A stretch of DNA of 64,000 nucleotides from Bacteroidota bacterium (lineage in GTDB: Bacteria; Bacteroidota; Ignavibacteria; Palsa-1295). Within the stretch, counting starts at the first letter, position 1. Each line of letters begins with the position of its first letter. The stretch is from assembly GCA_021324735.1 (NCBI GenBank), contig JAJPIO010000018.1:1-64000 (forward strand), read 5' to 3'. Shown piece after piece: positions 25,175 through 34,479 of the stretch. Made by a program: the position numbers and the translations under genes. Under the pieces are notes generated by a model. The model did not search any database and was not told the DNA's origin. It saw only the letters and a list, made by a program, of their open reading frames with translations.

Positions 25175-26589
25175 CAGAAGGGGCGCTGCAATCTAAAGAT
25201 CCATCGTGGGTCATCTTTCCAGTTGGTCGGCCAAGTAGCACCGATCTGAATACCATTGGTCCACCCTAAACCAATACCGACGTTATACAAAATAGAGGAT
25301 GCCCCGCTGAATTGGAATCCCTGAAAGATCGATTCCCCATCAGCAGCCATACCCATCTTTGCAAAGTCATTATAGATGACAAGATTGAAGTCGGATGAAT
25401 GGAAAAATGCGGAGAGTATGCTAAGGTTAAGCCTAACTTCGGTATTGAGCAGAAGCATTCTGTTACCCATGATCGACTTACGGTAGAGCGCAGACAGCGA
25501 ACTTGGTCCGCCGAGAAATTCCATCTTCTGGAAGATCGTATCTCCCGTCGTTGCCTGGAAGCGAAAACGGGAGTCAATACTTAGGCCATGAAAGATGGGC
25601 CGAAATTCGCGAGTATCGAGCAAATACCGATTGAAGCCAAAATCTGATCCAGGCATGTGCCCAAGTTCGACCTGCAATAGAGAGCTACGCCCTGCCAGCT
25701 GCTCAACATCCACGGAATCGCCAAAAAGATTAGTCGTAGTTATATAGCGGGTATGTACCGCTTCACGGCGAGCCGAAAAAACCAAGGAATGCATTTCCCC
25801 TTCAGCGACCGGCGGATTTGGTGGAAGCACCTTGTCTCCTCCCCATCTACCATAAAATACGTTTTGGGGCAACGACTCATAATGATCGCTTCGCCACTCG
25901 ATCCGCAACTCGGAGTTATGCATCGGCCGGAATGCGAGATAGCCATTCCATCCGGCAAGCTTATAATAATCCCGAAAATCTTCGCGGGCAAAAAATGCAA
26001 ATGCCGCATTTTCCAAACGTCCCGCACGCCAGGCATCATCGGTGGAAGTGACATTGTGTATTTCCGCGCCGAGAGCCAAGGTAGGCGGTGAATACAAATG
26101 ATGTTTTACCACGGTGTCAGCCTCAATATGCCTTACATCTGCAAGGGGCAGCCGCACTTCTCCGCCCAATAAATATTCCCAGCGCTTCGAAGCAAATCCA
26201 TACCCTGCTCCACCAGAAATGCCGAGCTCATCATGTCGCCCAATACTGGTGAGGCCTGGCGTGCCGAGCCCAAGGAAAAATCCTGTTGTACGATTAAAGT
26301 CGATCATCGAGAAATTTTCTCGATATGGCACTTGCCTGCCACGTTCGATCACGGAAATTCCGAGCACACGCCGATGTCGGTGAGTGATGCCATCGGTAAA
26401 GTTAAAATCAAACGTATCGGCTACACTGTGCGATGAGTCCATATTCGGAGTATCGATCGCTAACGGTATTTGTAACGGGAGTAAAGACGCTCTAAGACGA
26501 GCTAAGGATAAATTATGCTCCGTAGCGTTTACCGCTTGCTTTGGAGTAATGCCAGCGAGAAGAAATAGTGCGAAAAGAAGTCGTCTCAT
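25174..26589 (-). CDS. Outer-membrane beta-barrel protein, Omp85/BamA-like C-terminal region
   Basis: 471-aa probable outer-membrane protein. The ATG at 26587-26589 gives a clean signal peptide (RRLLFALFLLAGITPKQAVNA). The body is rich in alternating beta-strand patterns. Near the C-terminus the sequence FLGGPSSLSALYRKSIMGNR followed by LLLNTEVRLNL resembles the conserved GG-SLRGY and N-E-R region of Omp85/BamA/TamA barrels, and the protein ends in RLQRPF with a terminal Phe. No POTRA domains are seen. It lies 56 nt downstream of the methyltransferase gene; whether it works with the lipid or polysaccharide genes is unknown. Confidence 0.7.
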   Translation of the reverse strand: MRRLLFALFLLAGITPKQAVNATEHNLSLARLRASLLPLQIPLAIDTPNMDSSHSVADTFDFNFTDGITHRHRRVLGISVIERGRQVPYRENFSMIDFNRTTGFFLGLGTPGLTSIGRHDELGISGGAGYGFASKRWEYLLGGEVRLPLADVRHIEADTVVKHHLYSPPTLALGAEIHNVTSTDDAWRAGRLENAAFAFFAREDFRDYYKLAGWNGYLAFRPMHNSELRIEWRSDHYESLPQNVFYGRWGGDKVLPPNPPVAEGEMHSLVFSARREAVHTRYITTTNLFGDSVDVEQLAGRSSLLQVELGHMPGSDFGFNRYLLDTREFRPIFHGLSIDSRFRFQATTGDTIFQKMEFLGGPSSLSALYRKSIMGNRMLLLNTEVRLNLSILSAFFHSSDFNLVIYNDFAKMGMAADGESIFQGFQFSGASSILYNVGIGLGWTNGIQIGATWPTNWKDDPRWIFRLQRPF

Positions 26590-26645
26590 AATCAGAAAAA
26601 AGATAGGAGACACAAAAGCTGTCAAAGTTGCACTATGCAACGTTT

Positions 26646-27197
26646 CTATTTAACGAGCGCCTCATCAGTTTCCTTCCCTTGGGACCACTCGAGTGCCATG
26701 CGCTCCATGGGGATTCTGACCGCTAACAGGATCACGCCATTAAGGATCGTAAAGAGCACACAGGTCACATAAAGGCCAAATATTAGGGGCAACGAAAAGA
26801 GCTCTAACGCTACCGCCAAATAGATAGGATGTGGAACAAGGCGATAAAGGCCCTGCTGTATCAAACGCTCGCCTTGAATAACGATCACCCGCGTGGTCCA
26901 GCGTTTGGCCATTGTTCGACGAGCCCACAATCGAATGGATTGGCCGAAAAGAAGTAACACAACGGGAAGCGGCCACCACGTTGGCATGGGCTGGTTTCGC
27001 ACGATAAACTCTATGGTAAGCGAAATGAAAAAAGCTATGTGCATCGCAACAATAACAGGATAATGCGAATAACCAAACTCTCTCCCTCCATTTTGCTTCA
27101 GGAATTCAAAATTGCGTTTGGCTGAGCGCAGTTCAGCCAGCCTTTCGATTATTAGCAGGCATACGACGACAATAAAGAGTATTTGTGTCAATCCCAT
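26646..27197 (-). CDS. ICMT-family methyltransferase, partner of type III PKS (BpsB/SrsB-like)
   Basis: Membrane-bound isoprenylcysteine-carboxyl-methyltransferase-fold protein of 183 aa with four to five hydrophobic segments. The S-adenosylmethionine-binding signature of the family is visible as GLYRLVPHPIYLAVALEL. In Bacillus and Streptomyces such genes sit next to type III PKS genes and O-methylate the alkylpyrone or alkylresorcinol product; the same pairing here supports that role. Its start overlaps the PKS stop by 10 nt, so they are translationally coupled. Confidence 0.83.
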   Translation of the reverse strand: MGLTQILFIVVVCLLIIERLAELRSAKRNFEFLKQNGGREFGYSHYPVIVAMHIAFFISLTIEFIVRNQPMPTWWPLPVVLLLFGQSIRLWARRTMAKRWTTRVIVIQGERLIQQGLYRLVPHPIYLAVALELFSLPLIFGLYVTCVLFTILNGVILLAVRIPMERMALEWSQGKETDEALVK

Positions 27198-28249
27198 TTG
27201 AGAAGCACTAATTCAGAACTGAAGCCAGGTCCGAGGGCGGAGGCAAGACCATAAGCGCCCTTCTCGCTCTTTGACTCTTTCAATACACACTCTAAAATAA
27301 AGAAGACTGTTGCACTGGACATATTCCCAAACCTGCGAAGTATAGCATACGAATTATGCAATTCTCCATTTTTCAATGAGAGAGCTTTCTCGTACGCTTC
27401 CATCACCTTTACTCCACCAGGATGAGCAACGAAGTACTTGATGTCTCCGGAGTTTAGCCCTTCCTCACTCAATAGCTCTTCAACATTTTCCTTGACTAAG
27501 GATGTGACAATTGAAGGAATGTCTCGTGAGAGAACGATCTTAAATCCCTCACTCGTGATTCGCCATCCCATAACGTCCAGTGTATCGGGATAAATGGTCG
27601 AGAGAGTCCGAATAATTGAAGGCTGAGAATAATCCTGGCTCTTTCTTGGCACTTCGTCACCAGCAACAAGGCAAGCTGCGGCTCCATCTCCAAACAAAGC
27701 GGCAGCTATCACATTACTTTTTGACTTGTCATTGAGTTGAAATGCCAAACTGCACAGCTCTATGCTAACAACGATCGCTCGATGCGTGGGAAAGGCACGG
27801 ACATAGTCACTGGCACGAGCGATTGCCCCAACGCCGGCAGCACATCCCAATCCCCATATTGGAATGCGTTTAATGTGTCGTTTTAGAGGGATTCTGTTAA
27901 ATAACCGAGCGTCTATCGAGGGGGTCGAAAGTCCGGTCGTTGAGACGAAAAAAATAGCGTCGAAATCTTCGGTAGAAATGCCGCACTGGCTCGCCAGTTT
28001 CGTCACAAGCTCTTCCGAAAGAGCAAGTGCCGTTTCAATATATCGGTCGTTGGCTTCTGTAAAGGGGTGTTCTTCCGTGAACCACTCGAGCTCTGCTGAA
28101 AAATGACGCTCGTCTATCCTGGCATTATCAAAAACAGGCAGAAGATGTTGTATCTGATCTCCAAATAAACGTGTGGCGAATAGTTTAGCATCACGCTGCT
28201 CGAGCGTGTGTGGTGGTGTTGCTGTGACGACTCCGGCGATGTATGGCAT
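27188..28249 (-). CDS. Type III polyketide synthase (chalcone/stilbene synthase family)
   Basis: Condenses a fatty acyl starter with malonyl-CoA to make alkylpyrones or alkylresorcinols. The 353-aa length is typical. The triad is complete: Cys136 (GLGCAAGVGA), His276 (FVAHPGGVKV) and Asn309 (RRFGNMSSA). GDGAAACLVAG and the C-terminal ALGPGFSSELVLLKWD are family features. The nearest functional analogue is BpsA-like PKS with its methyltransferase. Product is inferred; the lipid could replace or supplement envelope lipids. It follows the polysaccharide flippase gene by 91 nt on the same strand. Confidence 0.92.
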   Translation of the reverse strand: MPYIAGVVTATPPHTLEQRDAKLFATRLFGDQIQHLLPVFDNARIDERHFSAELEWFTEEHPFTEANDRYIETALALSEELVTKLASQCGISTEDFDAIFFVSTTGLSTPSIDARLFNRIPLKRHIKRIPIWGLGCAAGVGAIARASDYVRAFPTHRAIVVSIELCSLAFQLNDKSKSNVIAAALFGDGAAACLVAGDEVPRKSQDYSQPSIIRTLSTIYPDTLDVMGWRITSEGFKIVLSRDIPSIVTSLVKENVEELLSEEGLNSGDIKYFVAHPGGVKVMEAYEKALSLKNGELHNSYAILRRFGNMSSATVFFILECVLKESKSEKGAYGLASALGPGFSSELVLLKWD

Positions 28250-28340
28250 TCTTGTAAGACACTATATTCCCCCTTCAATATTCACTATTCATTCCGATGG
28301 CGGAAAAAACTGGTGAACGAACCAAATATAAGATATCCAC

Positions 28341-30008
28341 TTAGGCGGAAAAGGTGGCTGGTTCAGCCGATCGACGCAGCGAACGAATTTTCTCGAATGC
28401 CTGCCGAGCTTCTGGAATTCGAAAAAGAATATATCCTCCGATCGTAAGAGCACCCATGATAACCGCAGCAATGATAAGGCGAAGAACGTCTGGAATACCT
28501 GCGGCGAGGTAGTTGACAGCATAATAAGCGATAAGAACGCTTGGGATAACAATAGCTAAGATCGCCATTGAACGACCACCCTGAAAACTACTGCCGATCC
28601 ACCGCTTCGTAAAAAAGCTCTCTGTCATACAGGCGCCACAATTGCACGCGGCGGTACCAATAGTCGCCCCAAGGCCACCCCAATAAAGGATGAGAAAATA
28701 GTTGAGGACGAGATTCAATACTCCCCAACTGAGCCTGTTTACGAAAACCACACGCTCTTTGCCGATCACAACCAATGAAGTTATCTGCATTCCACCACTA
28801 AACGCGATAACTGTTAAGGCTTGAAGAGCTAACGATGCTATAAGCATGGGCACTGCACCAGTGAACTTCGGCCCGTAGATGACATTCATCACAAGTGGAG
28901 CGAAGGTCAGCATAAACGCAAACATCGGGGCCGTGCTGACCGTCTGATATCCCGTCACATCCTTTCGAGCCTGCATGAGACGGGTATACTTTACTCTGCC
29001 CCTCTTTTTTTCATCCGCTGTAGCGTTCCGTTCGTCTTCGTGAGCAAATTCGCTAAACACGCTTACAAGCGTCCCACCTAGGCCAAAAAGCAATATATAT
29101 TCGGTCATTAGCGCGAGCCGTGCGGCAGGCTCGTAAAGTCCAATATCTCGGGCATTCTCGCCCAACATCGCCCGCATCATCAAAATATCCGGTTGCCGAC
29201 CAAGCACGGTGCTAAGTACATCATTGCCCCAGGTCGTTACACCGTAAAGCATGAATGGCAACAGAATGAAAAGGCGAATTTCTTTTGGTCTGCGAATAAA
29301 CTCTGAAAATCTTCTTCGAAAATGTGCGAACTCAACTTTCAGACTCTTTGATGGCTCGCGTTCAATATGGCGAATAACCCAATACAGAAGCATCAATCCA
29401 TTAGCTAATGCCGTAAGAGAAAAAAGTGCTACGGCGCCATCCAACGTCAAGTGGCTCGTCGTTACTAAAGCAACACCGATTGCAAGCAATCCAAACCGAG
29501 TAATAAGGCTCGTATAAAAAACCCACTTGACCTGTAGTAGTCCGATCAACGTATATACCGAAAAGGAGACGGCCGCTTGCCCAAAAAGGTAGATCACAAG
29601 GTAAGGCCATAACCTCCCAATCGTACCCAGCGATGCAGCCATAGTTGGGATATAGTTTGGCAAGATCCCGAGTATAATGATAACCAGTGCCGCAAGAATA
29701 ACTGTGACGAACAGGCGGAACGCAAACAATTCGATCAAAAACGGGCGAACGCCTTCAACCGTGACTTCACCATATTGACGCTCCCCTTTCAAGATCCTCG
29801 GAAGGTATCGGAGCAGTACACCATCCACCGCAAAGGCGCTCAGGATAGCAAGGGTACTACTGATCGAAAGAAAAACAGGATAATTACCGCCGACCTCAGG
29901 ACCAAACTTTCGTACGACAAGTATTGCGTAGAGGTTTATTCCCCCATACTCTACGATCTTGTAAAGATGATTCCAGGCAAAGCCCTTCGTTATACGTCGT
30001 GCGGTCAC
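28341..30008 (-). CDS. Polysaccharide flippase (Wzx/MATE-like)
   Basis: 555-aa integral membrane protein with about 12-14 hydrophobic segments in the layout of oligosaccharide flippases (MOP superfamily). The N-terminus RRITKGFAWNHLYKIVEYGG and the stretch GRQPDILMMRAMLGENARDIG, followed by GLYEPAARLALMTEYILL, are typical. It probably moves lipid-linked glycan units to the periplasm for the Wza/Wzz export system encoded upstream. The start is GTG, overlapping the glycosyltransferase stop (GTGA). Confidence 0.88.
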   Translation of the reverse strand: MTARRITKGFAWNHLYKIVEYGGINLYAILVVRKFGPEVGGNYPVFLSISSTLAILSAFAVDGVLLRYLPRILKGERQYGEVTVEGVRPFLIELFAFRLFVTVILAALVIIILGILPNYIPTMAASLGTIGRLWPYLVIYLFGQAAVSFSVYTLIGLLQVKWVFYTSLITRFGLLAIGVALVTTSHLTLDGAVALFSLTALANGLMLLYWVIRHIEREPSKSLKVEFAHFRRRFSEFIRRPKEIRLFILLPFMLYGVTTWGNDVLSTVLGRQPDILMMRAMLGENARDIGLYEPAARLALMTEYILLFGLGGTLVSVFSEFAHEDERNATADEKKRGRVKYTRLMQARKDVTGYQTVSTAPMFAFMLTFAPLVMNVIYGPKFTGAVPMLIASLALQALTVIAFSGGMQITSLVVIGKERVVFVNRLSWGVLNLVLNYFLILYWGGLGATIGTAACNCGACMTESFFTKRWIGSSFQGGRSMAILAIVIPSVLIAYYAVNYLAAGIPDVLRLIIAAVIMGALTIGGYILFRIPEARQAFEKIRSLRRSAEPATFSA

Positions 30009-31195
30009 GAAGTCTTTACAGAATAATGGGTATAAGTATATTCAAGAACGTTTGCCGCATCTTCTGCAAATCGTTTCCAGCTAAAGAAGTTGGCTCGGTC
30101 CTGAGCCGCGACTCGCAAGGAATTGCGCTGCTCCTCGTTAAATTGCAACGCATGTTCAAGCGAAGCGGTTAACGCTTGGTAATCGTTCTCAGAAAATACG
30201 AAGCCTGCGTCGCCGATCACTTCCGGAATGGCACCGGAAGAGGAACCAATGACGATCTTACCAGCCGCCATGGCTTCCACGAGCACTCGTCCGAATTGCT
30301 CCGCCCACATGGCTCTTCGCCTGCTTGGCAATACGAGAATATCGATCGCATGCATATAATTGGGGACCTCGTTATGAGCAACCGATGGAACATGCCTTAA
30401 CAGTGGAGTGATACCTTCCTCTTCTGCTAACCTCAGCAGTCTACCATGTTCTTCCCCACTCCCGACCAATAGAAGCTTCAATGGCAAGTTACTACGTTTT
30501 TTTCTCAATTCAGCAAATGCCCGGATAAGCAGGTCGATCCCCTTCATTTCGAGGAGGCGTCCCACATAACCGATCACAATATCCCCATCATCGATATTCA
30601 ACGACTGTTTGAGCGATCGCACTTCCTCCACCTTTGGGTGTATGTAAGCTTCGCTATCAACTCCGTAACCGATCGTCTTAATTGGCCGATCAAATCCTAC
30701 ATTCCGAAGAACCTGGTGACCATCAGTATTCGCAGTAAGAGCGTAATGCATTTGGGGCAACGCCCAACGTGCCACATTGCGATAGAATATAGATGGCCGA
30801 TAATCGAATTCCGTCAACGAAAGATTATTCCAAGTAAAAAAAACGACTGGGATTCGAGAAGCGATAAGCTTCTTAAGAAGAAGAATTTCTGCAGCAAAAA
30901 CGGAAAACGGTTCTTCCATCAAGAAGAGAATATCAGGGCGAGTGACACGAAAAGCATTAATTAGATTTGAGCAATAGAACCCCCTGTTCTCTTTCCCCCG
31001 CCAACAAGCGTTGCCAATAAATGTTGCATAGGGCGCTCCTACTTGAATCGGTTCGAATGGCATCGGACGACCATTCATTATCCACGCGTCGACTGTAAGC
31101 ATGGAAAGATCGATACCAGGCAGCGCCCCCAACTCATCAGCGCATCGGCGGTAGCCGGCGTTCGCAAACATGGAATTGACGATGAGCGTACGCAT
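30005..31195 (-). CDS. GT4-family glycosyltransferase
   Basis: Cytoplasmic retaining glycosyltransferase with the GT-B fold, 396 aa. The C-terminal domain shows IGYVGRLLEMKGIDLLIRAF, KLLLVGSGEEHGRL, DILVLPSRRR and, in the nucleotide-sugar site, EQFGRVLVEAMAAGKIVIGS with EVIGDAGFVF. It should add a sugar to the repeat unit or lipid-linked precursor of the exported polysaccharide; donor and acceptor cannot be read. It is the third gene of the wza-wzz-GT4-flippase operon. Confidence 0.92.
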   Translation of the reverse strand: MRTLIVNSMFANAGYRRCADELGALPGIDLSMLTVDAWIMNGRPMPFEPIQVGAPYATFIGNACWRGKENRGFYCSNLINAFRVTRPDILFLMEEPFSVFAAEILLLKKLIASRIPVVFFTWNNLSLTEFDYRPSIFYRNVARWALPQMHYALTANTDGHQVLRNVGFDRPIKTIGYGVDSEAYIHPKVEEVRSLKQSLNIDDGDIVIGYVGRLLEMKGIDLLIRAFAELRKKRSNLPLKLLLVGSGEEHGRLLRLAEEEGITPLLRHVPSVAHNEVPNYMHAIDILVLPSRRRAMWAEQFGRVLVEAMAAGKIVIGSSSGAIPEVIGDAGFVFSENDYQALTASLEHALQFNEEQRNSLRVAAQDRANFFSWKRFAEDAANVLEYTYTHYSVKTS

Positions 31196-31213
31196 CGTAC
31201 TCCCTTTATGATT

Positions 31214-32524
31214 TTAAGCCGTTATGTTCGCTTTGGAGACAGGAGAGCCGTCCGTCGTCTGCGGATTCATCGGAAGAATCAATTCTGCCTTTGCTCCGCG
31301 GCGAACAGATCGAAGGACATTGACTAAGCGATAATGGGCGTCGGGTCGAGCTTGAACATCACTATAGAATCGCTGTGCGAGAATGAGGCCAAAACCACCC
31401 AGAAGCCCAATAAGAAGGCCAAGGATGGAATACAACGAACGATTAGGAGAGCTTCGTACTATAGGGGGCTGTGCGGGGTCGAGCACCTGAAGCGATGGAA
31501 GATCGCGCTGCTCGGAAATGCGCTCCTGTTCGAGTTCTTGCCGCAAATAACCACAGACCTGCTCGAGCACTTTTACCTCACGTAAATACCCAGCAAGCTC
31601 GCGTGAAAGCGCCGGCGCATTCTTTAATGCCAACACGTACTCACCCGCACCACCATTATCATATTTCTCTAATTCTTGCTTTGCAGCATCGAGCTCCGTC
31701 TGGAGCGCCTGCATACGAGAAGAATTCGGATTAAGCTCTCGTTCTTCGACGCGAAGCTGCATCTCCAACTGTTCGATCTGGCTCGTCAACTTTGCGGCAG
31801 CAGTCACCGTAGCCGTAAGCTGCTCCGGCAGAGCGATAGCCTGATGCTCCTCCTGAAAATGTTGCAGACGTCCATACGCGCTATCGAGATCGACTAGTTT
31901 ACCTTGATATTCATGCTCGACAAAGATGCGCGTATTACGTGCCGTCGTCATTAATCGATCGCGGTTGAATCGGTCCAGCGCTGCAACAAATTTGTTCGCA
32001 ACATAGGCAGACATTCGTCGAGCAGAATCGAGTTGCTGCTGGGAAGGAAATCGTGGCGTCGCCATCTTGACATTCACCGTCAACATACCGGTACGCAACG
32101 CCTCACTCGCAATACTTCCTTGCAAAAGTTCGGTCATTCCCTTGAAGCTGGTATCTCGACGGTGAAGATACGTCCTAATAACCGAATCTTGTGCGACATC
32201 TTCCGCGATGGAACGGGATTCAACGATGGTCTTAAACAGCTCCAGCGTAGGGCTACTACCAGTTTCGCCTTTGAGCAGATCCAACGCGGATGAGCTTGCA
32301 AGCATAGCAAGCATGCCCCCTACTCCCTGATGTTCCGCGGGGAGCACCGTAGAGGTCGCTTCAAAAACGATCGGTCGGGTATAAGAGAATAACAAAAACA
32401 GTATAGCCCCTCCTATGCCTGCCCCGGTTATGAGCTTCCAATTTCGGGCAGCGGCACTCCAAAAATCTCCCTGAGACGAGGTCTTTGATCGGTTCATTTT
32501 CACGCCAGATTCTCCTCGACTCAT
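31214..32524 (-). CDS. Wzz-type polysaccharide chain-length regulator
   Basis: Inner-membrane polysaccharide co-polymerase, 436 aa. It has the family architecture: short cytoplasmic N-terminus, first membrane segment at about 30-50 (LITGAGIGGAILFLLFSYTRP), a long periplasmic part with coiled coils at about 200-330, a Pro-rich stretch (VLDPAQPPIVRSSPNR) and a second membrane segment (LYSILGLLIGLLGGFGLIL). No fused tyrosine kinase domain is present. The start overlaps the export-protein stop by 4 nt. An internal Met ten codons later is an alternative start. Confidence 0.9.
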   Translation of the reverse strand: MSRGESGVKMNRSKTSSQGDFWSAAARNWKLITGAGIGGAILFLLFSYTRPIVFEATSTVLPAEHQGVGGMLAMLASSSALDLLKGETGSSPTLELFKTIVESRSIAEDVAQDSVIRTYLHRRDTSFKGMTELLQGSIASEALRTGMLTVNVKMATPRFPSQQQLDSARRMSAYVANKFVAALDRFNRDRLMTTARNTRIFVEHEYQGKLVDLDSAYGRLQHFQEEHQAIALPEQLTATVTAAAKLTSQIEQLEMQLRVEERELNPNSSRMQALQTELDAAKQELEKYDNGGAGEYVLALKNAPALSRELAGYLREVKVLEQVCGYLRQELEQERISEQRDLPSLQVLDPAQPPIVRSSPNRSLYSILGLLIGLLGGFGLILAQRFYSDVQARPDAHYRLVNVLRSVRRGAKAELILPMNPQTTDGSPVSKANITA

Positions 32525-34206
32525 TTCTTAATTAAGAGATAAACACCAGCGACGATAGTAAGAACTTGCGCTGTAAGGGCTGTCACTGTACCGACATTTT
32601 TCCAGAAGGTTGGATGCTCCTGTGGAATAATGATCATATCGCCGGGAGCGATAGTATAATTATCCGACCGGGGGTCAATAAACGAACCACTCTTCGGATT
32701 CACTACACGAACGCCTCCCTGATCAGCATCGATCGAAAATCCGCCAGCCTTGGCAACATAGTCTCGCCAGGTACCACCATTGATGTAACTAACATTTCCC
32801 TGCCGATTCACACTGCCGGAGACGGTAACATATCCGAGTGCACGTGGGATATAGATCGAATCTTCTTCGCGAAGTAAAAGATTTTGGCTTTCGTCGCCAT
32901 TCATCAGCGCTCGGAAATCTACTACCATAGAGGAATGATAATACTGATCCGCACGCGCAACGAAATACGAATATTCTTCATCGGTCAATCCTTCTTTCCG
33001 CATCGGAGCAAGCGTATAAAGACGGCGGTATTCGGGATCGGTTTCCCATGTCCCTACACCAACACGACGTATAAGCAGTGCCTCATCCAGTGATGCTGTG
33101 TTTAGCGTTCCGCCCGCGCGATTAAGAATGTCCTTCAAACGGGTCGTTCCAGGTTCAATAGGATATCGCCCCGGAAATGGTACCTCACCGTAGACACTTA
33201 CCAGGCGAGGAACATGATATTGAGAATATGAACGTACGAATACCTGGTCGCCATCTTGCAACAAGGGATTTTCCCCTTTAGCAAAATTCACATCCTTCCA
33301 CTCTGCTTGCGATGGATTGCTCGAAGAGAAACGGGCGAGCTCGATCGAGTCGCGAATAGAAGCAGGAAGGAAACCTCTGCATAGCGCAATAGCCGTTGAG
33401 AGAGAATCCCCTTTTACGAATTCGATCCGCTGCGGGGCGACAACGCTGCCGGAGACAAGAACATAATGCGTTACCGAAGGCACAACGATCACATCGCCTG
33501 CCTCGATCGTCGGATTTGCATTCAAATCACCAGTAGCATAATATCGAAACAGATCAGCGCGAGTACGAAGGGTGCCCGTAGCGGTCCTTATCTCGATATT
33601 TCGTAGTGATGAATTATTTTTGAATCCACCCGAGCGATCGATCACTTCGCTGACGCGTTGCATTACGGTCGCCGTCTGGATACCTGGTGATAATACTTCG
33701 CCCAGGATATTTACTTTTATCGGGCGAAGGCGCCGAAGCGAAAGCGATACTTCCGGATTTTTATAATCCCTACTCAGCGCACTTCTCACTCTCTTCTCGG
33801 CAGCGTTGATCGTAAGACCACCAACATCCACACGTGTAAGGCCGGGAATAAGTAAGCTTCCTTCCGGCGTAACGGTCAGGTCCTGATCGAGACCATGCAC
33901 CGCATACACGCTCAGGTATATCCCGTCTCCGGGACCGAGGATGTATGTGTTCGGGTCAATAGGATGCTCGAGCGCCTGAGCGTCCAATTGGGGCTGGCTG
34001 ACACGACGACCCGCCATCAATTTCTCGGTCAGGGTATCAGCAACACCCATTCTGTTCTGAAAAGAAGAGTATAGTTCACTCGAGGTAAGCTGGCCATAAG
34101 CCGGTTGCTTTACGAGCGCAAGCAATGCTATGGCAAGCCACCACCAGCGAGAAGTCAAATTATTAACTTTCAAAGCGTTAGTCGATTTACTGCAAGCGAG
34201 TTCCAA
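32521..34206 (-). CDS. Polysaccharide export protein with SLBB domains (Wza-like)
   Basis: Outer-membrane or periplasmic channel component for polysaccharide export, 561 aa. After a hydrophobic signal (WWWLAIALLALVKQPAYG) comes the Poly_export domain (YILGPGDGIYLSVYAVHG, SLLIPGLTRVDVGGLTINAA) and several SLBB domains (VNILGEVLSPGIQ, VSVYGEVPFPGRYPIEPG, VTVSGSVNRQGNV). A terminal hydrophobic helix is present (LTAQVLTIVAGVYLLIKK). The start at TTG 34204-34206 is uncertain; TTG codons 11 or 16 residues later would give a more usual signal peptide. It is the first gene of the export operon. Confidence 0.9.
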   Translation of the reverse strand: MELACSKSTNALKVNNLTSRWWWLAIALLALVKQPAYGQLTSSELYSSFQNRMGVADTLTEKLMAGRRVSQPQLDAQALEHPIDPNTYILGPGDGIYLSVYAVHGLDQDLTVTPEGSLLIPGLTRVDVGGLTINAAEKRVRSALSRDYKNPEVSLSLRRLRPIKVNILGEVLSPGIQTATVMQRVSEVIDRSGGFKNNSSLRNIEIRTATGTLRTRADLFRYYATGDLNANPTIEAGDVIVVPSVTHYVLVSGSVVAPQRIEFVKGDSLSTAIALCRGFLPASIRDSIELARFSSSNPSQAEWKDVNFAKGENPLLQDGDQVFVRSYSQYHVPRLVSVYGEVPFPGRYPIEPGTTRLKDILNRAGGTLNTASLDEALLIRRVGVGTWETDPEYRRLYTLAPMRKEGLTDEEYSYFVARADQYYHSSMVVDFRALMNGDESQNLLLREEDSIYIPRALGYVTVSGSVNRQGNVSYINGGTWRDYVAKAGGFSIDADQGGVRVVNPKSGSFIDPRSDNYTIAPGDMIIIPQEHPTFWKNVGTVTALTAQVLTIVAGVYLLIKK

Positions 34207-34407
34207 CCCACCGGACGTGGCGCAAAGGCGCTATGTGTGATCGGAACAAAGCTTATAAACAGAGATTGGAGGCAGCCGGAAGGCCTATCCGCCCGACGCT
34301 CTTCCGTAAAGGTGAGCGAATAGTCATTCGTTCCGAATTTTCAGGTCAGGAAAGGGCAAATTCCAATGCCTTTCTGCAATTTTTGCCTGAACGACTCTCT
34401 TACTCGA

Positions 34408-34441
34408 TTTGCAGATTTTGCCAGTTTACTTCGTAAATTTG
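34408..34441 (+). promoter_or_regulatory. Probable Bacteroidota-type promoter for the CPBP gene
   Basis: TTTG (34408-34411), 22-nt spacer, then TAAATTTG (34434-34441), matching the -33 TTTG and -7 TAnnTTTG pattern. The two preceding bases make it CGTAAATTTG, akin to the motif found at other gene starts here. Transcription would begin about 30 nt before the ATG. The rest of the divergent gap (34207-34407) shows nothing I recognise. Confidence 0.5.
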
Positions 34442-34479
34442 AATGTGAAATTATCTCTTCTTTCCACCATTTCCAGCGC

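Noticed and set aside
25174-34206. Complete capsule biosynthesis locus
   Set aside because: Export, chain-length, one glycosyltransferase and a flippase are present, but no polymerase, initiating transferase or sugar-nucleotide genes were found here.
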